Assembly: GCA_036346395.1 (NCBI GenBank)
Contig: CM070602.1
Coordinates: 19,043,098-19,107,097 of the forward strand
Direction: 5' to 3'
Length of the DNA: 64,000 bases
Origin: Hsuehochloa calcarea
Lineage: Eukaryota; Streptophyta; Magnoliopsida; Poales; Poaceae
Numbering within the stretch: position 1 is the first letter of the stretch; the number at the start of each line of letters is the position of its first letter. A program made the translations under genes and the position numbers. Below are positions 11,214 to 22,448 of this stretch, piece by piece. Below the pieces are notes generated by a model, which worked only from the letters and a program-made list of their open reading frames with translations, was not told the DNA's origin and made no database searches.

Positions 11214-14200
11214 TGTCGGGACCCAAATATGCAAATCTGGACCCTCTGTGTATTCTGCACTAGTCCAGGATCACGCTAGTGCACACAGTGTCAACATTGA
11301 TGAAATATCACATCCATACAACGAATATAAGAATAAGCAGTACCTTTGAATAATAAATAGCTGTTGGGACCTTACGGTCGAGTTTACATTTATTAAGCCA
11401 TGCAAAGTGACAATAAAGAAATAAAGCTGCGTGAAGCGAAATAAACTCGGTGGCTCCCATCAATTTACCACGAGCAACCGATTGGGATCAAGACCCTAAC
11501 GTTCAACCTTCGTAGAACTCTTCTTCAAAAGCGGTGACGACTCCTCCATACATTGATTTGTTTAGCAAGAGTGAGTACACACCGTACTATAAGTCATACC
11601 ACAGAATGCATTTATACATGATGGCTTATTCCAAAGAAATGGCTTACGTGGTTATTTTGCGAAATGCAACATTTGCAATTGAATACAAATAATAGATTGA
11701 AAGCGTAATTCAAAACAAATAGACAATAATAAGTTAACAATTGATTTCACAAAGACACACAGTCTAATCAAGTTCTTTCACACAATGAACAAGTTATCTC
11801 ACACGGTGACCATTCCCAATTGTTTTATGAAAATCTACCCCTCGTGTGAAATTCCGAGCATGTCCATAGCAGGGGCGCGGCTATTCGAATAGATTGGTTT
11901 AAACACTCTGCGAGAGGTTGTACACTTTACCCACACGATGAAACCAACCGGATCGAGTTGATCACAACAAAACCTTTGGAGACTTCATCTCAAACAATGA
12001 CACTCTGGTGTGCTTTCTGCCGTCAATTTGTACACACGACCCTTGGAGCGACACACACCATTGGGCGAGGATCGTGAACCGTCCGCGATGTGACCCAAAC
12101 ACGGTACACACCTCCACCATCACAGTTTAAATACACTGAGTTGTCAATGTCAAGACTCCATAACTTACTAAGTCAGGCCCGGCCCATACTAGGCATGTGG
12201 TCGTGCAGATAAGCCCAGTTCAATGGCGCACAAAGTTAAGTCCTTAATTGACCAAGGCAAGACTTCGAGTTTAACCCAAATCACAAAGTTTAATAAGCAC
12301 ACAGCTCCACCATTCACACAGAATCCACCACTTGCCTCAGTCTAAATCTTTTCCCACCCTGTTGATTAAGTGCAACACATGCCATCAACGAGTAATAGCA
12401 CACAGCACACACAGATTCATCACACAGTTTCATAATCACTTAGTCAAGTTTATAATTGCAACTCTCACATGAAATGATGACTCGTGGCATGGCTAAGCAG
12501 TCTAATCGTATCTAACCAACCCACGTTGGTGCTACGATAATACCAACTAATAATTAATCAACCTAGGGTGACAAAAGATCATGGCATACAATAGACAAGG
12601 TGGCATAACAATTTGGATTTAATAACTACACCCAAAAGCATTTAAATATATCCTTGAAATAGAATGCAATACATTGAAACAAAGTATTTTGAAAACTGGG
12701 TTCATAATGATCAAAGGTATAACTTGCCTTGGAATAGATCTAGATATTGGTCTTGGTCTTGAGGTGCTCCTTCTTACGCAAAATTCCCGAAGTATCGGCG
12801 TCTACTATGAAGCGAGACAAAAGAAACAAAACAAATAAATAACAGAGGCAAAACAAACTCCAAAAATTAAATAAAATTCATAAATAAATAGATCTGAATT
12901 TTATATGAATTTACAAATTTGAATGGGCTCAATCGGAGTTCGGATGCAAAAGATATGGGCTTTGGAAGATTGGAAAAATCAATTAAACCCTAAATTGGAT
13001 TTTCTCGAATTTCCCGAATTAATTTTATAAAGGAAAATCGAATTATTGCGCAATGCTTGCGTCGGTCGAGAAAAAGAAAATAATTAAAATCCGTACTGAC
13101 AGGTGGGCCCCACCTGTCAACCTCTCGGCTCACGGTGGACCAAATCCACCGGCCAGAGAGTGAGTGTGGCGGTGGACAACGCCACGCGGCGGTGGCGTGA
13201 ACACACGCAGCGCCACCTCGGTGGCCCGGCGGCCGTGGTGATGACTTTGCTGCCACGTCGTAGAAGGAACGAGAGGCGGCGCGGCGAGAGGCTTGCCGTG
13301 CGGCGGCGGCGAAACAGTGATGAGTCGGCGGCGAAGGCACCAAAGCAGTCGCCAAGAGGAGGCGATGCTACTAGAGTGGCGGCGGGCGCGGGTGGCACGA
13401 ACTCACCGTGGCGATGAAGAAGGCGGCGGCGGAGCTCACGTTGTCGGACGGCGCAGCAGCGGTGAAGGAGGCGCTCGGCGGCGGCGGTGGCGAGATGAAG
13501 CCGTGTTATTGCGCTTTCGGGCGGTGGTTGCACGCCAGCAGAGCTCTGGAGCAGCGGAAGCGGTGGTAGCGAGTTGCGGCCGTGGCGGTCTTCTTAGCAA
13601 TGCCCGCGCCAGAGCGAGGCGAGGCAGCGACTTCGGGGTTCGGAGGAGAGAGAGCGAAGAGATTGGGGCTCGGGGCTTTATAGCGAGGGGCGAGTCCGGC
13701 GAAGCAGCGGCGGCCTTGAAAGAAGCGGAAGCGGCGCGGAGATCGGGGCGAAACGACGGCGGTGGTGTCTGGCCAGGTCCACGGTCGCGAAACAAGCGAG
13801 CGCGGCGTGGCGGCAGCGGCCGGCGATGGAATCCTGCGGTGAGCAAGCGGTAGCGAGCGCGATCGCGGTCGCGTCGATCGCTTGAAGGACCGCGGCGGTG
13901 ATCAAGCGCAAGGCGGGAATGGGCTGCGGGAGTGGGCGGGCGATGGAATAGTCTTTGGCTTGGCCCGATCTTGTTCCGAAGGATTTTCTTTTGATTTTTC
14001 TTTTAAATAAATCCAGAAAATGCAAATAGCAATTAGAAAATAGCAAATGACTTTGGAAAAATTCCAGAAAATTCTATAAAATATATCCAAGCATATAGAA
14101 TCTAAATAAAATAGCTCTGACAATTGTTGATGTTGGGATTAAGCACATTAAATCAATTTGTCCTTAAAGTCCATATTAAGCTTTTTAATTTAATATTCAA

Positions 14201-14275
14201 ATAAATCCAAATGATGAATTTTCTTGCTACCATTATTTAAAAGATTTTTAAAGCTCTGAAAATTGGGATGTTACA
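11214..14275 (-). repeat. N right LTR (5' LTR of the minus-strand element)
   Basis: This is a direct repeat of 2496-5586 with the same ends. It is followed by CTAGG (14276-14280). Length differs by about 30 bases from its partner through many 1-3 base indels in the GC-rich part and at CAG/CTG sites. Confidence 0.93.
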
Positions 14276-16758
14276 CTAGGTTATTGCCTTAATAGATATT
14301 ATTTGTGGTGTTATCTTTACTGTAGACACTTGGTGATCATATTTGGTTGATAGGTTTACATATACCTTAGTATGATTAATTATTGGAATTGTGTACAAAA
14401 GGTTGAAGGGATTGAATACCAGTGGATCTAGAATTTACAGGAGGAGTTCTGGATAGTTCTTCTTTATAGAATGACACGATGAATTTGATTATAGTGTTGT
14501 TGAGACTTTTGATCGAGAGAAGATTTTGACTTTTGAAGTTTTAGGGTGATTTTGTTGAAAACTAAATGTGAGGAGGAACAACTGAATATGTGTTGGTAAA
14601 TATTCAAGTGATTCGCAAATGAAAATAGGTAGCAGCTAGACATCATAAGAAAGCTAGTTGATAACAACAATGGTTGGAGTGCAATTCTTTGAGTGTTAAA
14701 GTTTGGTGTTGAGCATCACTAAGAGTTGGTGGTGTGATTTAATAGGTGGCTTATACCTAGGCAGGTTGTGGAATAGTCAGACAATAGCATATCCGTGATG
14801 AAAGGGTTTTGTTAAAACCTTTTAATTTGTGTAGTGGATCCCTTCTAAAATAAAGTAGTTGTTGTAGTGAGGTTGTATGGTTTTGGTATAATCTCATTTT
14901 GAAGATGTGATGGAAAAGTAGTACGGAACAATTTGGTGAACTTTTCGGGGCTTATTAATGGAAGAGTTGACGATATTGAATCATGTTAAGAGTGTATTAT
15001 TCTTAATGTTAGTAAGATTATGCATGAAGGGATTGTGGCTTCGTGTGGTGATGATTCTTTTAGAAAGAATGTAATTTGATCGCCTTTCGTAATATCGTTT
15101 AAATGAAAGGTTTGGAATTTTGAATTCATGAACTTTTGGAGTTCATGATTTATTTGGTAGATGAAATTGGTTTGAGCAAGTGACGAGTCGGAAAGCTTTA
15201 TTGGTTCTTAAGTGATTAATGTGATTTGGTCTTAAAAAAAAATCTTTTATTTGTCTCTTCTTTTGAGAAAGGAATAGTCGATTTGTTTTACAAAACCTTA
15301 AAGAGTGTATATTGGGAACTGGTTAATAGTGGTCAAGTATATGATGTTGTGAGACCACAGGTTGCAAGTTAATTGAGGAACATTAGAGGATGAATTCATT
15401 TCATGATATAAATCTCATAGAAATTGGATCTAAAAGGAATTATGGTCGTTGGGGCAAAGCTGATTATATTGTTACAATTAGTAGAACCTATAGTGAATAG
15501 TGATCCAAGAATATTTGTTCATGATGGTGGAGTATTGGAATTATCGAATAGTTGGGATATTGTGATGGTATACTTTGCAAGGTTATGTAGGTGAAATTGA
15601 ATGGTGTGGTTTATTGAGGTCCAATATTAGTGAAGTAAATCGTTTTGGGCGATCAATTGATTAGTGATGATGGTTGATATTAATGATTGAGGATATTGTT
15701 TGGATTGTGGGAATTCTAGGCAGTGAATATGCAGGTTTCTATCAAGTATACGAAGTCACTTTAGGAGTCTGGTGTTGAAATTGAGCATGTGTTTTATGCT
15801 AGAACCTTGGTTGCCCAATGATCATGTGTAGAAGTAGTAGAACAAAGTGGATTCCAAATAGTATGATGATCATTGATAGAATCCTTTGGTTTTAAATCAA
15901 TGTGTGTGTAGAAATTTCAAGTTGATTATCCCTAAAAGATTGAGGTGATGTGATTGTGGGTGTAGATTTTATTTGAGGTGTTGGGAATCATTTGTCAAAA
16001 TAGTTTCTTTGGTAGAGGAGGGACTATAGTATCTTTTATGGGTTAGTAGAGTCTCTCTAAATGGTAGCGATTGTTGCTCTCGGGTTGAGCATCGCTTTGA
16101 GATTACCGAGTTAAGAGGAATGAGTTAGTGTGATGATTTGAAATCCTATGATTTGAGAGAGTTTATTCCTAAAAGAAAAATTGAGAAAAAATTGATTCCT
16201 CGGGTAGTGAAATGCCCTCTTGATTCTTGTTTGAGCCGTGTGTATGAGAGGTCATTTACAATTTGAGTTGGCTTTACGTTGGCATGTGATTCTTTCTAAT
16301 TTAGGAAAAAAAAGTGATTGATTTTGGCATTGAATGTTTTCTCTTTTGGCTTACGTGGTGTTTATTTGCAAAGCGACCTATTTGGAAAATGGAAAGGTTT
16401 TTGTGATGAATCTTTGATTTTGGATTTGACTATTACGATGGGGAGTTGGTAGCGCGTGATTGCGATGAGAATCCTTTGTTTTGGTTGGGTTCTATTTATA
16501 AAAGAGTTTGTTTGAAACTAGTTTGGTTGTGCGTTCTGGTTAAAGGAGGTACTCCTTGCAAATGTGAAGTGGTTGATTGGGAGGCAGGACGGGAGTTCGG
16601 TGTGTTATGTCAGATTGTGTGGTTTGGTACCAAAGCGAAGTTTGGCCCAAGTTACATTAGTTTGTTTGGAAGTTGTGGAGATTTTTGGAAGAAAGTGTAT
16701 CGTTAGGACCGTCTCGTGTCCATGCTTGAGAGCACACAACATTTTGTATAACCCGATG
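14276..16758 (+). other. A1 internal non-coding DNA, second part
   Basis: This starts with the second CTAGG copy and continues the A1 internal region. It is matched along its length by A2 (40711 to about 43230). It contains a poly(A) run near 15233 that is longer in A2 (near 41669). No frame above 90 codons and no domain is seen. Confidence 0.75.
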
Positions 16759-16995
16759 TCAAGGTAGTATTTGAGAGATCGAGATTACAAGGTTTTCTTA
16801 GAGCCGTTGACCACCAAGTAAGACCGTACCTTCGACTTACATCGGTTGAGTGTACGAAAATTGACGAGATGAGTCTTGAGGCACAAGGCGTTGGTATATG
16901 TCAAGGTCTTTGTGGGCGCATCGATCGAGAGAGAGCGACTTGGGAGTTGGAGTCTCGCATGCGCGAGCAATACCGGAGTTGTTCACGTCGGGTAC
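16759..16995 (+). pseudogene. A1 remnant of pol C-terminus (chromodomain-like tail)
   Basis: The DNA around 16886-16991 reads, with frame changes, like the last part of a chromovirus Pol: a Val/Lys core, a Trp-Glu-X-Glu motif, and a basic stretch ending near a Tyr-Pro-Glu-Leu-Phe-type end. A2 has the same remnant at 43340-43460. It sits just upstream of the purine tract, where pol would end. I infer that gag-pol was deleted between this tail and the gag start. It is too short to act alone. Confidence 0.55.
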
Positions 16996-17076
16996 GTGTT
17001 GTTTTGTTGTTTAATTTCAGCTGTGCAGTTTTTATTTGAGTAGAACGGCGAGTAGAATTCGGGGTCGAATTCTGTT

Positions 17077-17084
17077 AAGGGGGG
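17077..17084 (+). other. A1 polypurine tract
   Basis: AAGGGGGG, five bases before the 3' LTR. A2 has the same tract before 43551. Confidence 0.85.
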
Positions 17085-17089
17085 TAGAA

Positions 17090-19482
17090 TGTGATACTCT
17101 GAAAAATAATATTAATATTAATAATCACGTCTTAAGGGTCGGAGCGTAATTAATCGAATAGTATTCATAAAAACGTCTTTAAGGGCCTGTGTGCAAATAA
17201 ATAAAATAGTACTTATAAAAATAGAATTTTCGAAATTTTTATGAGCTATATAAATAGTTGTGGATTCTCTAGAAAACCCTAATAGCTTTTATTCCTTTTT
17301 TCCAAGCCGCCGCCGCATCCGATTTCTTTTCTGGCTGCTTGCGCCGTCAACCCTTTTTGCTGCTTGTATTCTCTTGCGTCGCTGCGTCTTGGCTTGTCGG
17401 TGCGGCGACTCTGCTGCCGCCTCGTTCTTTGCGCATGTCTTTCTTCGCTGAAGAAGCCATTGCCGATCGCCTCTTTGCTTTCTTCTTCTTCTTTGCCTGA
17501 GGCTGCGGCTTTCTTTGTCTTCTCTCTTCTTATGCAATAGTGTCTTCTTCTGCTTAGGCTTTGCTTGCGCTGGAGCGCCGAAGGTTCTTCTGCGTGAGCG
17601 TAAGCCAAGCCAGGTGACGAGGGTGCTCCTTCCTTCTTCTGCTGCGCGTGGATTTGCTTCCATTGCTGCTTAGTAATTGCAGGAGAAGGCTTTCTTTGCG
17701 TTGTCTTTAGTTCTTTATAAGCGAAAGCATAGTTGGAGATTAAATCAAGGACTAATCTAGAGAGAGAGGGGAGGAAAAATTTAGTGTTTTTGGCATTCTT
17801 CTACAGGTAATGATCTATCTTTTTATCTCTGTTTTGCTGATTTAATTAGAGAGCGGTTTTAGAAATTGTTAGTCGAGGGGCGATTAAAGTGCATTAACAT
17901 GCTGTTCTGTTATACGATTTATTCGGGTACCTTAATGGCGAATTTTGGAAATATCGTCTACTAGTTAATTGTAGATAATTTCGATATCTTTCTATAGCAT
18001 ATTTTATCATGTCAATCGGACAAGTATAATTCGAGTTATGATTTTCGGAAGACCGCTGTTTTTACGGTTGTCATCTTTCGGCGCTGTTTTGGTAGACTGT
18101 AGATTAAAAATAGTAAATAGCTTAATTAGAGTTTTTGATCTACATGAAAGCTGTAGATAATTGTCCAATGGTTCTGTAGAATCTGAGAACACGCATTTTG
18201 GTTGAGTAAAACAAAAGTTATGAATTTAGTAAGACCGCTGTTCCGAAGCGGACAGACCGACTTTCTGGGCTAAAAACGGAGGGTTAGATGATTTAATTAG
18301 AAGTCTTCGTAATCTAAGAAAATGTGGAGAATTTTATAAATAATCCAGAATGGGGGTGGTTTGTGGCGATCGGACTTTCGAGTCAAAAGTTACGTTCGTT
18401 TTAGTACTAAGACAGCTATGGGTAACTATTCGGTACCGGCGTAACGTGGTATATTTGGGGACGTGTAGGAGCGATGTCGATTGATTGTTGTTCTTATGAT
18501 GCTGTAGCTTGTATTGAAATTTGTGTATTTAATATAGGAGAGGCCTCGTACTTGTTGCTATCTTCGAGCCAAATCGTGCGTCGCAACTAGTAAAGGCAAG
18601 TGCATGGTGAGCAGCGATCATTGATCGATCATTTGTTTTCTTTATCTTCTATTACCATTATTGTTGTGCTTTTATTCTGTTTAACGCAAACAAATAATTG
18701 GTATGTTTATATCTTTGTTGACAAGCATGATGAAAAGTTGGATATGATGTTTATGATGGAGTTTGCATGTTTGCATTCATAAGCATCTTTGCATAAGAAA
18801 GGTGATCATTATTGATCACAACTCCACGGAGTGGAGGAGGTCCCGATCCTTGAGGAGGAGCGGGCTTGAGAGTGAATGTTGTCGCGAGCATTCACTCACG
18901 CTATCTCCGATATCTGTGAAAGAAGTGCATGTGGACATGTAGATTAGACTTGCATTGATACATGAGATTAATGGATGTGAATCAAATAGAAGTACTGTGA
19001 TGATAATGAAGTTATTGATTCTTTGTTGATTTATTATTGTTCGTTGTTTATGGATGTGTTTGTTTGAGTCGTGGACTCACCCTTGCTCTATTGTTGTCTT
19101 TAGGTGATCTTGAGGATGGCGTGGCGAGAAGCGAGTAGAGCACATGGACAACACATGATCATTGCCATAAGAATCTTTTCATTTACAATTGGTTTATACT
19201 TGGACATGTTAGAGGTTGAATAAAGTTTAGGAAAATGTTTGGACTAGACTATTTGCTTTATTAATTTGGATTCATTGGTTGATGCTATTTTGGATTATTT
19301 ACCTGGTTTTATTCCACTTGATTAATTATTATCGTTTGAACCATAATTATGCATGTTCTTTTGTGGTCCATTGATATGATTATCGTTGTTTCCTTGTTGT
19401 AATTTTATAGTGTGTCGATAATTGTTAATTGAAATGGTAGTGTGGTGGCATTCTAGGCTCAGTGTTGGGCTGGGGTGTTACA
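17090..19482 (+). repeat. A1 3' LTR, complete (2393 bp)
   Basis: It begins TGTGATACTC and ends TGTTACA. The same LTR family is at 23110-25442, 37022-39516 and 43551-46057. The likely target duplication (TCTAT, 19483-19487) cannot be checked because the left end of A1 is outside the window. Confidence 0.92.
17246..17257 (+). promoter_or_regulatory. Probable TATA box of the A-family LTR
   Basis: CTATATAAATAG lies about 155 bases into the LTR, followed by AGAAAACCCTA-like leader sequence. Equivalent boxes are at 23232-23242, 37189-37198 and 43718-43727. Conservation of position in four LTRs supports a promoter role. Confidence 0.65.
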
Positions 19483-19487
19483 TCTAT

Positions 19488-20576
19488 ATTTTTGTAATAT
19501 CTTTCAAGTTTAGCTTTATTTTTGGGAAGATTAATCTCTTGTCTAAGGAGTTCCTTATCAATTTCAAACTCATGATCTTCTTCTTCTATAACATTGATCT
19601 CAAAGTATGAAAATGAGGGCTCATACTGATTATCCTCATAGGTTGCATAGACAATATTATTTGGCTTTAGTTATGGTCTATTGTAGAGACAGACAGAAGG
19701 TCTTGACTGAAGGAAGACTATTCTTTTTGAAGAGAATGTTATCTCAACATCTCCATCTGGTGTCCCAGTCAAAGACTCTACTTCATTTTGTTTAGTGGCT
19801 TTTGGTTCTACTACTTGGAAGAGAGTCCACTTCTCAAGAAGTGTTATCTCATCCCACTTTAAGGTTTTGGGAGTGATAAGGTGCTTTCTAGGATTGGCTT
19901 TGAGGAGAGTGGTTAGACCTTTTGGTATATTTTGTTTTGCACATGGGGCTAATATGATCATGGCTTTGTAATAAAATCTATATGTTACTGAAATGTTTTC
20001 ACTTCTAGGTGATCAAAGCCAGATGTTTGTAAGCTTAAGGCCAAAACCTTGTGGATATTCAAATCTAAAAGAGATACAGACAAATATAGGAAAGTGTTAA
20101 AGAACAGTGGACCATTACTAAAACTAGCTTCAATGATCCCTAGTAAAGAGTCCTTAAATCTTTTATTTCTGCAATCTCTTAAACAAGCCAACACAACAAT
20201 ATTTAATCCTTTTCAAGTTAAAGATCGGATAGCAACTTGAACCAAACCAAAATGTAAATAATGATATTGAGGTTTTGCTTTTATATGATTGATTTCTTTT
20301 TCAGAAAGAAGATGCAATATTTTATGCAAGGAGCTATAGGAAGAGTTTTTTTTCTATAGTTTTAATATAATAATCAGAATGTAGGGAAAATGTTCCTATA
20401 TGATATATATCCTTAATATTTACTTTAGGTATTTTCCAATTTGCAATACTTTTCTCAATATCCTCAAAGCAAACAGACGAAGCATTCTTAACTGAAATTG
20501 TTTTGATAGACCTATCGTTACTGCAATAGGCTACTGGACGGTCAGTTACACCAAGAGACCTGGCTAACCAAGACAT
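19488..20576 (-). pseudogene. Pararetroviral movement-protein region, broken
   Basis: Three minus-strand pieces (20334-20576, 19985-20194, 19671-19961) lie in order and carry the conserved core of the viral movement protein (30K superfamily, Pfam MP). The core is clearest in 19985-20194: a cysteine-containing start, a Gly-Ile-Ile-Glu step, an Asn-Gly-Pro turn and alternating hydrophobic strands. In a live virus the protein forms cell-to-cell channels. Stops fall between the pieces (one between about 20200 and 20330, others near 19970), so no full protein is encoded. I saw no coat or polymerase motif downstream before the A1 LTR. Confidence 0.7.
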
Positions 20577-20578
20577 CT

Positions 20579-21034
20579 AATACGAAGATAAAGGAGGTTG
20601 GATAGGTAGTTTTCTAGTCAACGGCAGGGAAAATCCCACTATAAAGATAAACCTATTGGATAGGTGGTTTCCAGACAACGGTAGGGCGAACCCTTGATTA
20701 CAATCAACCCATACCCCTAACAAGCTTACCCAGTCAATGATTTACACCATTTACTGCGCTTCTTTGTGACTTACCACGCAACATGACTTTGGGCTTACCC
20801 ACCAGAGGCTTCGGGATCTACACGTCTCGGCTTACCACCACACCTTCGGGATCTCCACGACTCCGGCCTACTACCGCACCCCTCTCCCCCCTTCGGAGAA
20901 GATGGCATTGGGGAGCTCAGGCACCGAGATGGCTCTGATACCAGGAGGGACCCAGGCAATTGCTTCAGGGATCCGGTCACTACAATGTATGGTGGAGAAT
21001 GGCTTTGGGTGTCGGAGAGTGATGCAGGTTGGAA

Positions 21035-21036
<2 letters not shown>
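20579..21036 (-). other. Pararetroviral leader with Met primer-type site
   Basis: GCTCTGATACCA at 20932-20943 is the minus-strand Met primer site used by plant pararetroviruses. The DNA between it and the movement region is non-coding, with repeated TTCGGGATCT phrases (20808-20855). From 20944 to 21036 the fragment continues to the start of the (TA)n tract. Confidence 0.6.

Positions 21037-21082
<46 letters not shown>
21037..21082. repeat. (TA)n microsatellite, left tract
   Basis: About 23 TA units. It borders the pararetroviral fragment on the left and the MITE on the right. Confidence 0.97.
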
Positions 21083-21086
<4 letters not shown>

Positions 21087-21367
21087 CTAATGGGAACGTA
21101 TCTAGTGCTAATGGGTAATTCAATGCTAAGGTGCTAATACCAATCTTGACCGTTAGATTTGGATCTTAATCGTTAGAGGTGGGAGCATGCATAGTGTTTA
21201 ATGAAAACGCATTAATGAAGGTGCATTGAAGGTGGGAGCATGCAAAATGATTAAATGGTTTAGAGGTGGGAGCCCGCATTAATCTTGGTTCTTCAATTCA
21301 GATCCAACGGTAAAGATTGGTATTAGCACCTTAGCACTAAATTACCCATTAGCACTAGATACGTTCG

Positions 21368-21368
<1 letters not shown>
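21083..21368. mobile_element. MITE with long inverted ends inside (TA)n, Micron-like
   Basis: The ends are inverted repeats of about 75-80 bases: left from 21083 to about 21165, right from about 21290 to 21368, with only a few mismatches. Both ends touch (TA)n tracts, so the target is a TA microsatellite. Within the arms the phrase TAGTGCTAATGGG occurs twice. There is no coding sequence in 286 bp. Rice Micron elements are known to sit in (TA)n, but I cannot confirm family membership by reading; a Tc1/mariner-type MITE with a TA target is the alternative. Confidence 0.75.

Positions 21369-21458
<90 letters not shown>
21369..21458. repeat. (TA)n followed by (TG)n microsatellite
   Basis: About 26 TA units to 21420, then about 19 TG units to 21458. 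Confidence 0.97.
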
Positions 21459-21459
<1 letters not shown>

Positions 21460-21880
21460 TGCCCGATTCATACTCCCGGAGTATGTACTCCCACTAAACG
21501 AACAATTATACTTCTTTATCACTTTCAATATACTTAAATACCAATTATAAGATACTCCAATGTGAGTTGATTAAAAAAAAAATCGATTAGAGCCCTTTAT
21601 TTTTGTTATATACCTTTTTCATATATGAAAGAAGTATGTACACATGTTTTTCTATAAAAGTGGACTTTAATGAAAATTTTCATTGAACTCACTTTGGTGT
21701 ATCTTGTAATCATGATATGATTTAAGAGGTATCATCATACAATTTAAGAGGTATATGGAAAATGGGATAACATACTCTCAGAAGTACCATACCATTTTCC
21801 ATATATACATATATCTACACACACACACTGCAATATCCCGAAAGTGAATCGGCTTTTCGGAAGAAGTCCCGGAAGAGGGA
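21459..21880. other. AT-rich segment with hairpins, unassigned
   Basis: There is no gene. The palindrome TACTCCCGGAGTA lies near 21472. A stem is formed by GTATATGGAAAATGG (21751-21765) and its complement (about 21793-21808). It may be a small inverted-repeat transposon, but I found no matching outer ends. It ends where B1 integrase homology starts. Confidence 0.4.
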
Positions 21881-22430
21881 GCTTTGTCCCTAATTTATTC
21901 GAAAGTGATCTCCAAAAGTGGCTCAAAAACTTCGCATCGCGATCCAAGACAATAGTATTGGGTACTCCATGTAAGCGAATGATTTTCTTGAAAAGCAAAT
22001 TAGCTATGTTTGTAGCATCATCGCTCTTGTGATAAGATATAAAATGTGTCATTTTAGAAAATTGATCCACTACTACAAATATACTATCCCTCCCCCTCTT
22101 TGTCCTAGGCAATTCTAAAACAAAATCCATAGAAATATCCTCCCAAGGGGCGCTAGGAATAGGAAGAGGCATATAAAGTCCATGTGGATTGAGACGGGAC
22201 TTAGCTTTGTTGCATGTAGTGCAGCGAGCCACGTAGCGCTCGACATCGTGCCTCATCTTTGGCCAAAAGAAGTGGGTCGCCAGCACATCTTTTGTCTTCT
22301 TTGCTCCAAAATGTGCCATCAAACCTCCTCCATGCGCCTCCTGCAACAACAAAAGACGAACGGAGCTAGCAAAATCAGGGAGTTGGAGTAGGGGTGCTTG
22401 GGTGAGCTTCCCTTTCAACAAGTTTAATGC
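21881..22430 (-). pseudogene. B1 integrase, truncated
   Basis: The frame at 22421 starts with the end of the reverse transcriptase connection (LLQLPDF) and passes directly into ASSVRLLLLQEAHGGG, the start of the integrase zinc domain. The HHCC module ends in CTTC, followed by SRLNPHGLYMPLP and the catalytic core: first Asp in WEDISMDFVLEL, second Asp in VLDRDAKF. Similarity stops near 21881, before the catalytic Glu, so the active site is incomplete. The RNase H domain that should lie between the two first parts is missing, yet the frame is kept. Integrase normally inserts the DNA copy into the chromosome. Confidence 0.85.
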
Positions 22431-22448
22431 CTTCTCTTACGCAGGTCC

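Larger units (their letters stand above)
2496..14275 (-). mobile_element. N: full-length minus-strand Ty3/gypsy chromovirus-type element inserted in A1
   Basis: Two direct LTRs of about 3.1 kb (2496-5586 and 11214-14275) start TGTCGGG and end TGTTACA, with 5.6 kb between them. The Met primer site lies beside the right LTR on the minus strand and the purine tract beside the left LTR, so transcription runs right to left. CTAGG flanks both ends. Gag, protease, reverse transcriptase, RNase H, integrase and a chromodomain-like tail can be recognised in order from right to left, but in many short frames. Both LTRs and the full length are preserved, so insertion is younger than A1. Confidence 0.93.
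1..19482 (+). mobile_element. A1: non-autonomous Ty3/gypsy LTR element (left end outside window), hosting element N
   Basis: The unit reads 5' LTR (partial), Met primer site, about 4 kb of internal DNA in two pieces (1298-2495 and 14276-17089), purine tract, and complete 3' LTR. Position 1 of the window aligns with 18187 of the right LTR, so the left LTR lacks about 1.1 kb. The internal region has no long reading frame; it resembles a gag start near 1560 and the tail of pol near 16890-16990 only. This fits a large retrotransposon derivative (LARD-like) that needs proteins in trans. A2 is a second copy of the same design, and A3 is the coding relative. Element N interrupts the internal part; the uninterrupted site is seen in A2 at 40711-40715. 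Confidence 0.88.
19483..21036 (-). mobile_element. Endogenous pararetrovirus fragment (Caulimoviridae, florendovirus-like)
   Basis: On the minus strand a Met primer-type site (20932-20943) is followed by about 350 bases of leader and then a movement-protein-like coding region that runs to the A1 LTR at 19482. The short distance from primer site to movement domain fits a florendovirus-type genome with movement protein first, rather than a badna/tungro-type genome with small ORFs in between; this is inference. The fragment has in-frame stops and frameshifts and lacks the coat, protease and polymerase regions here, so it is an inert relic. Its right end abuts a (TA)n tract. Confidence 0.75.

Noticed and set aside
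20928..20945. Primer site at 20932 as part of an LTR retrotransposon
   Set aside because: No LTR lies beside it on the right, and the coding DNA downstream on the minus strand resembles a viral movement protein, not Gag.
21421..21458. (TG)n as a regulatory Z-DNA element
   Set aside because: Nothing links it to a gene or promoter here; it is simply an extension of the microsatellite.
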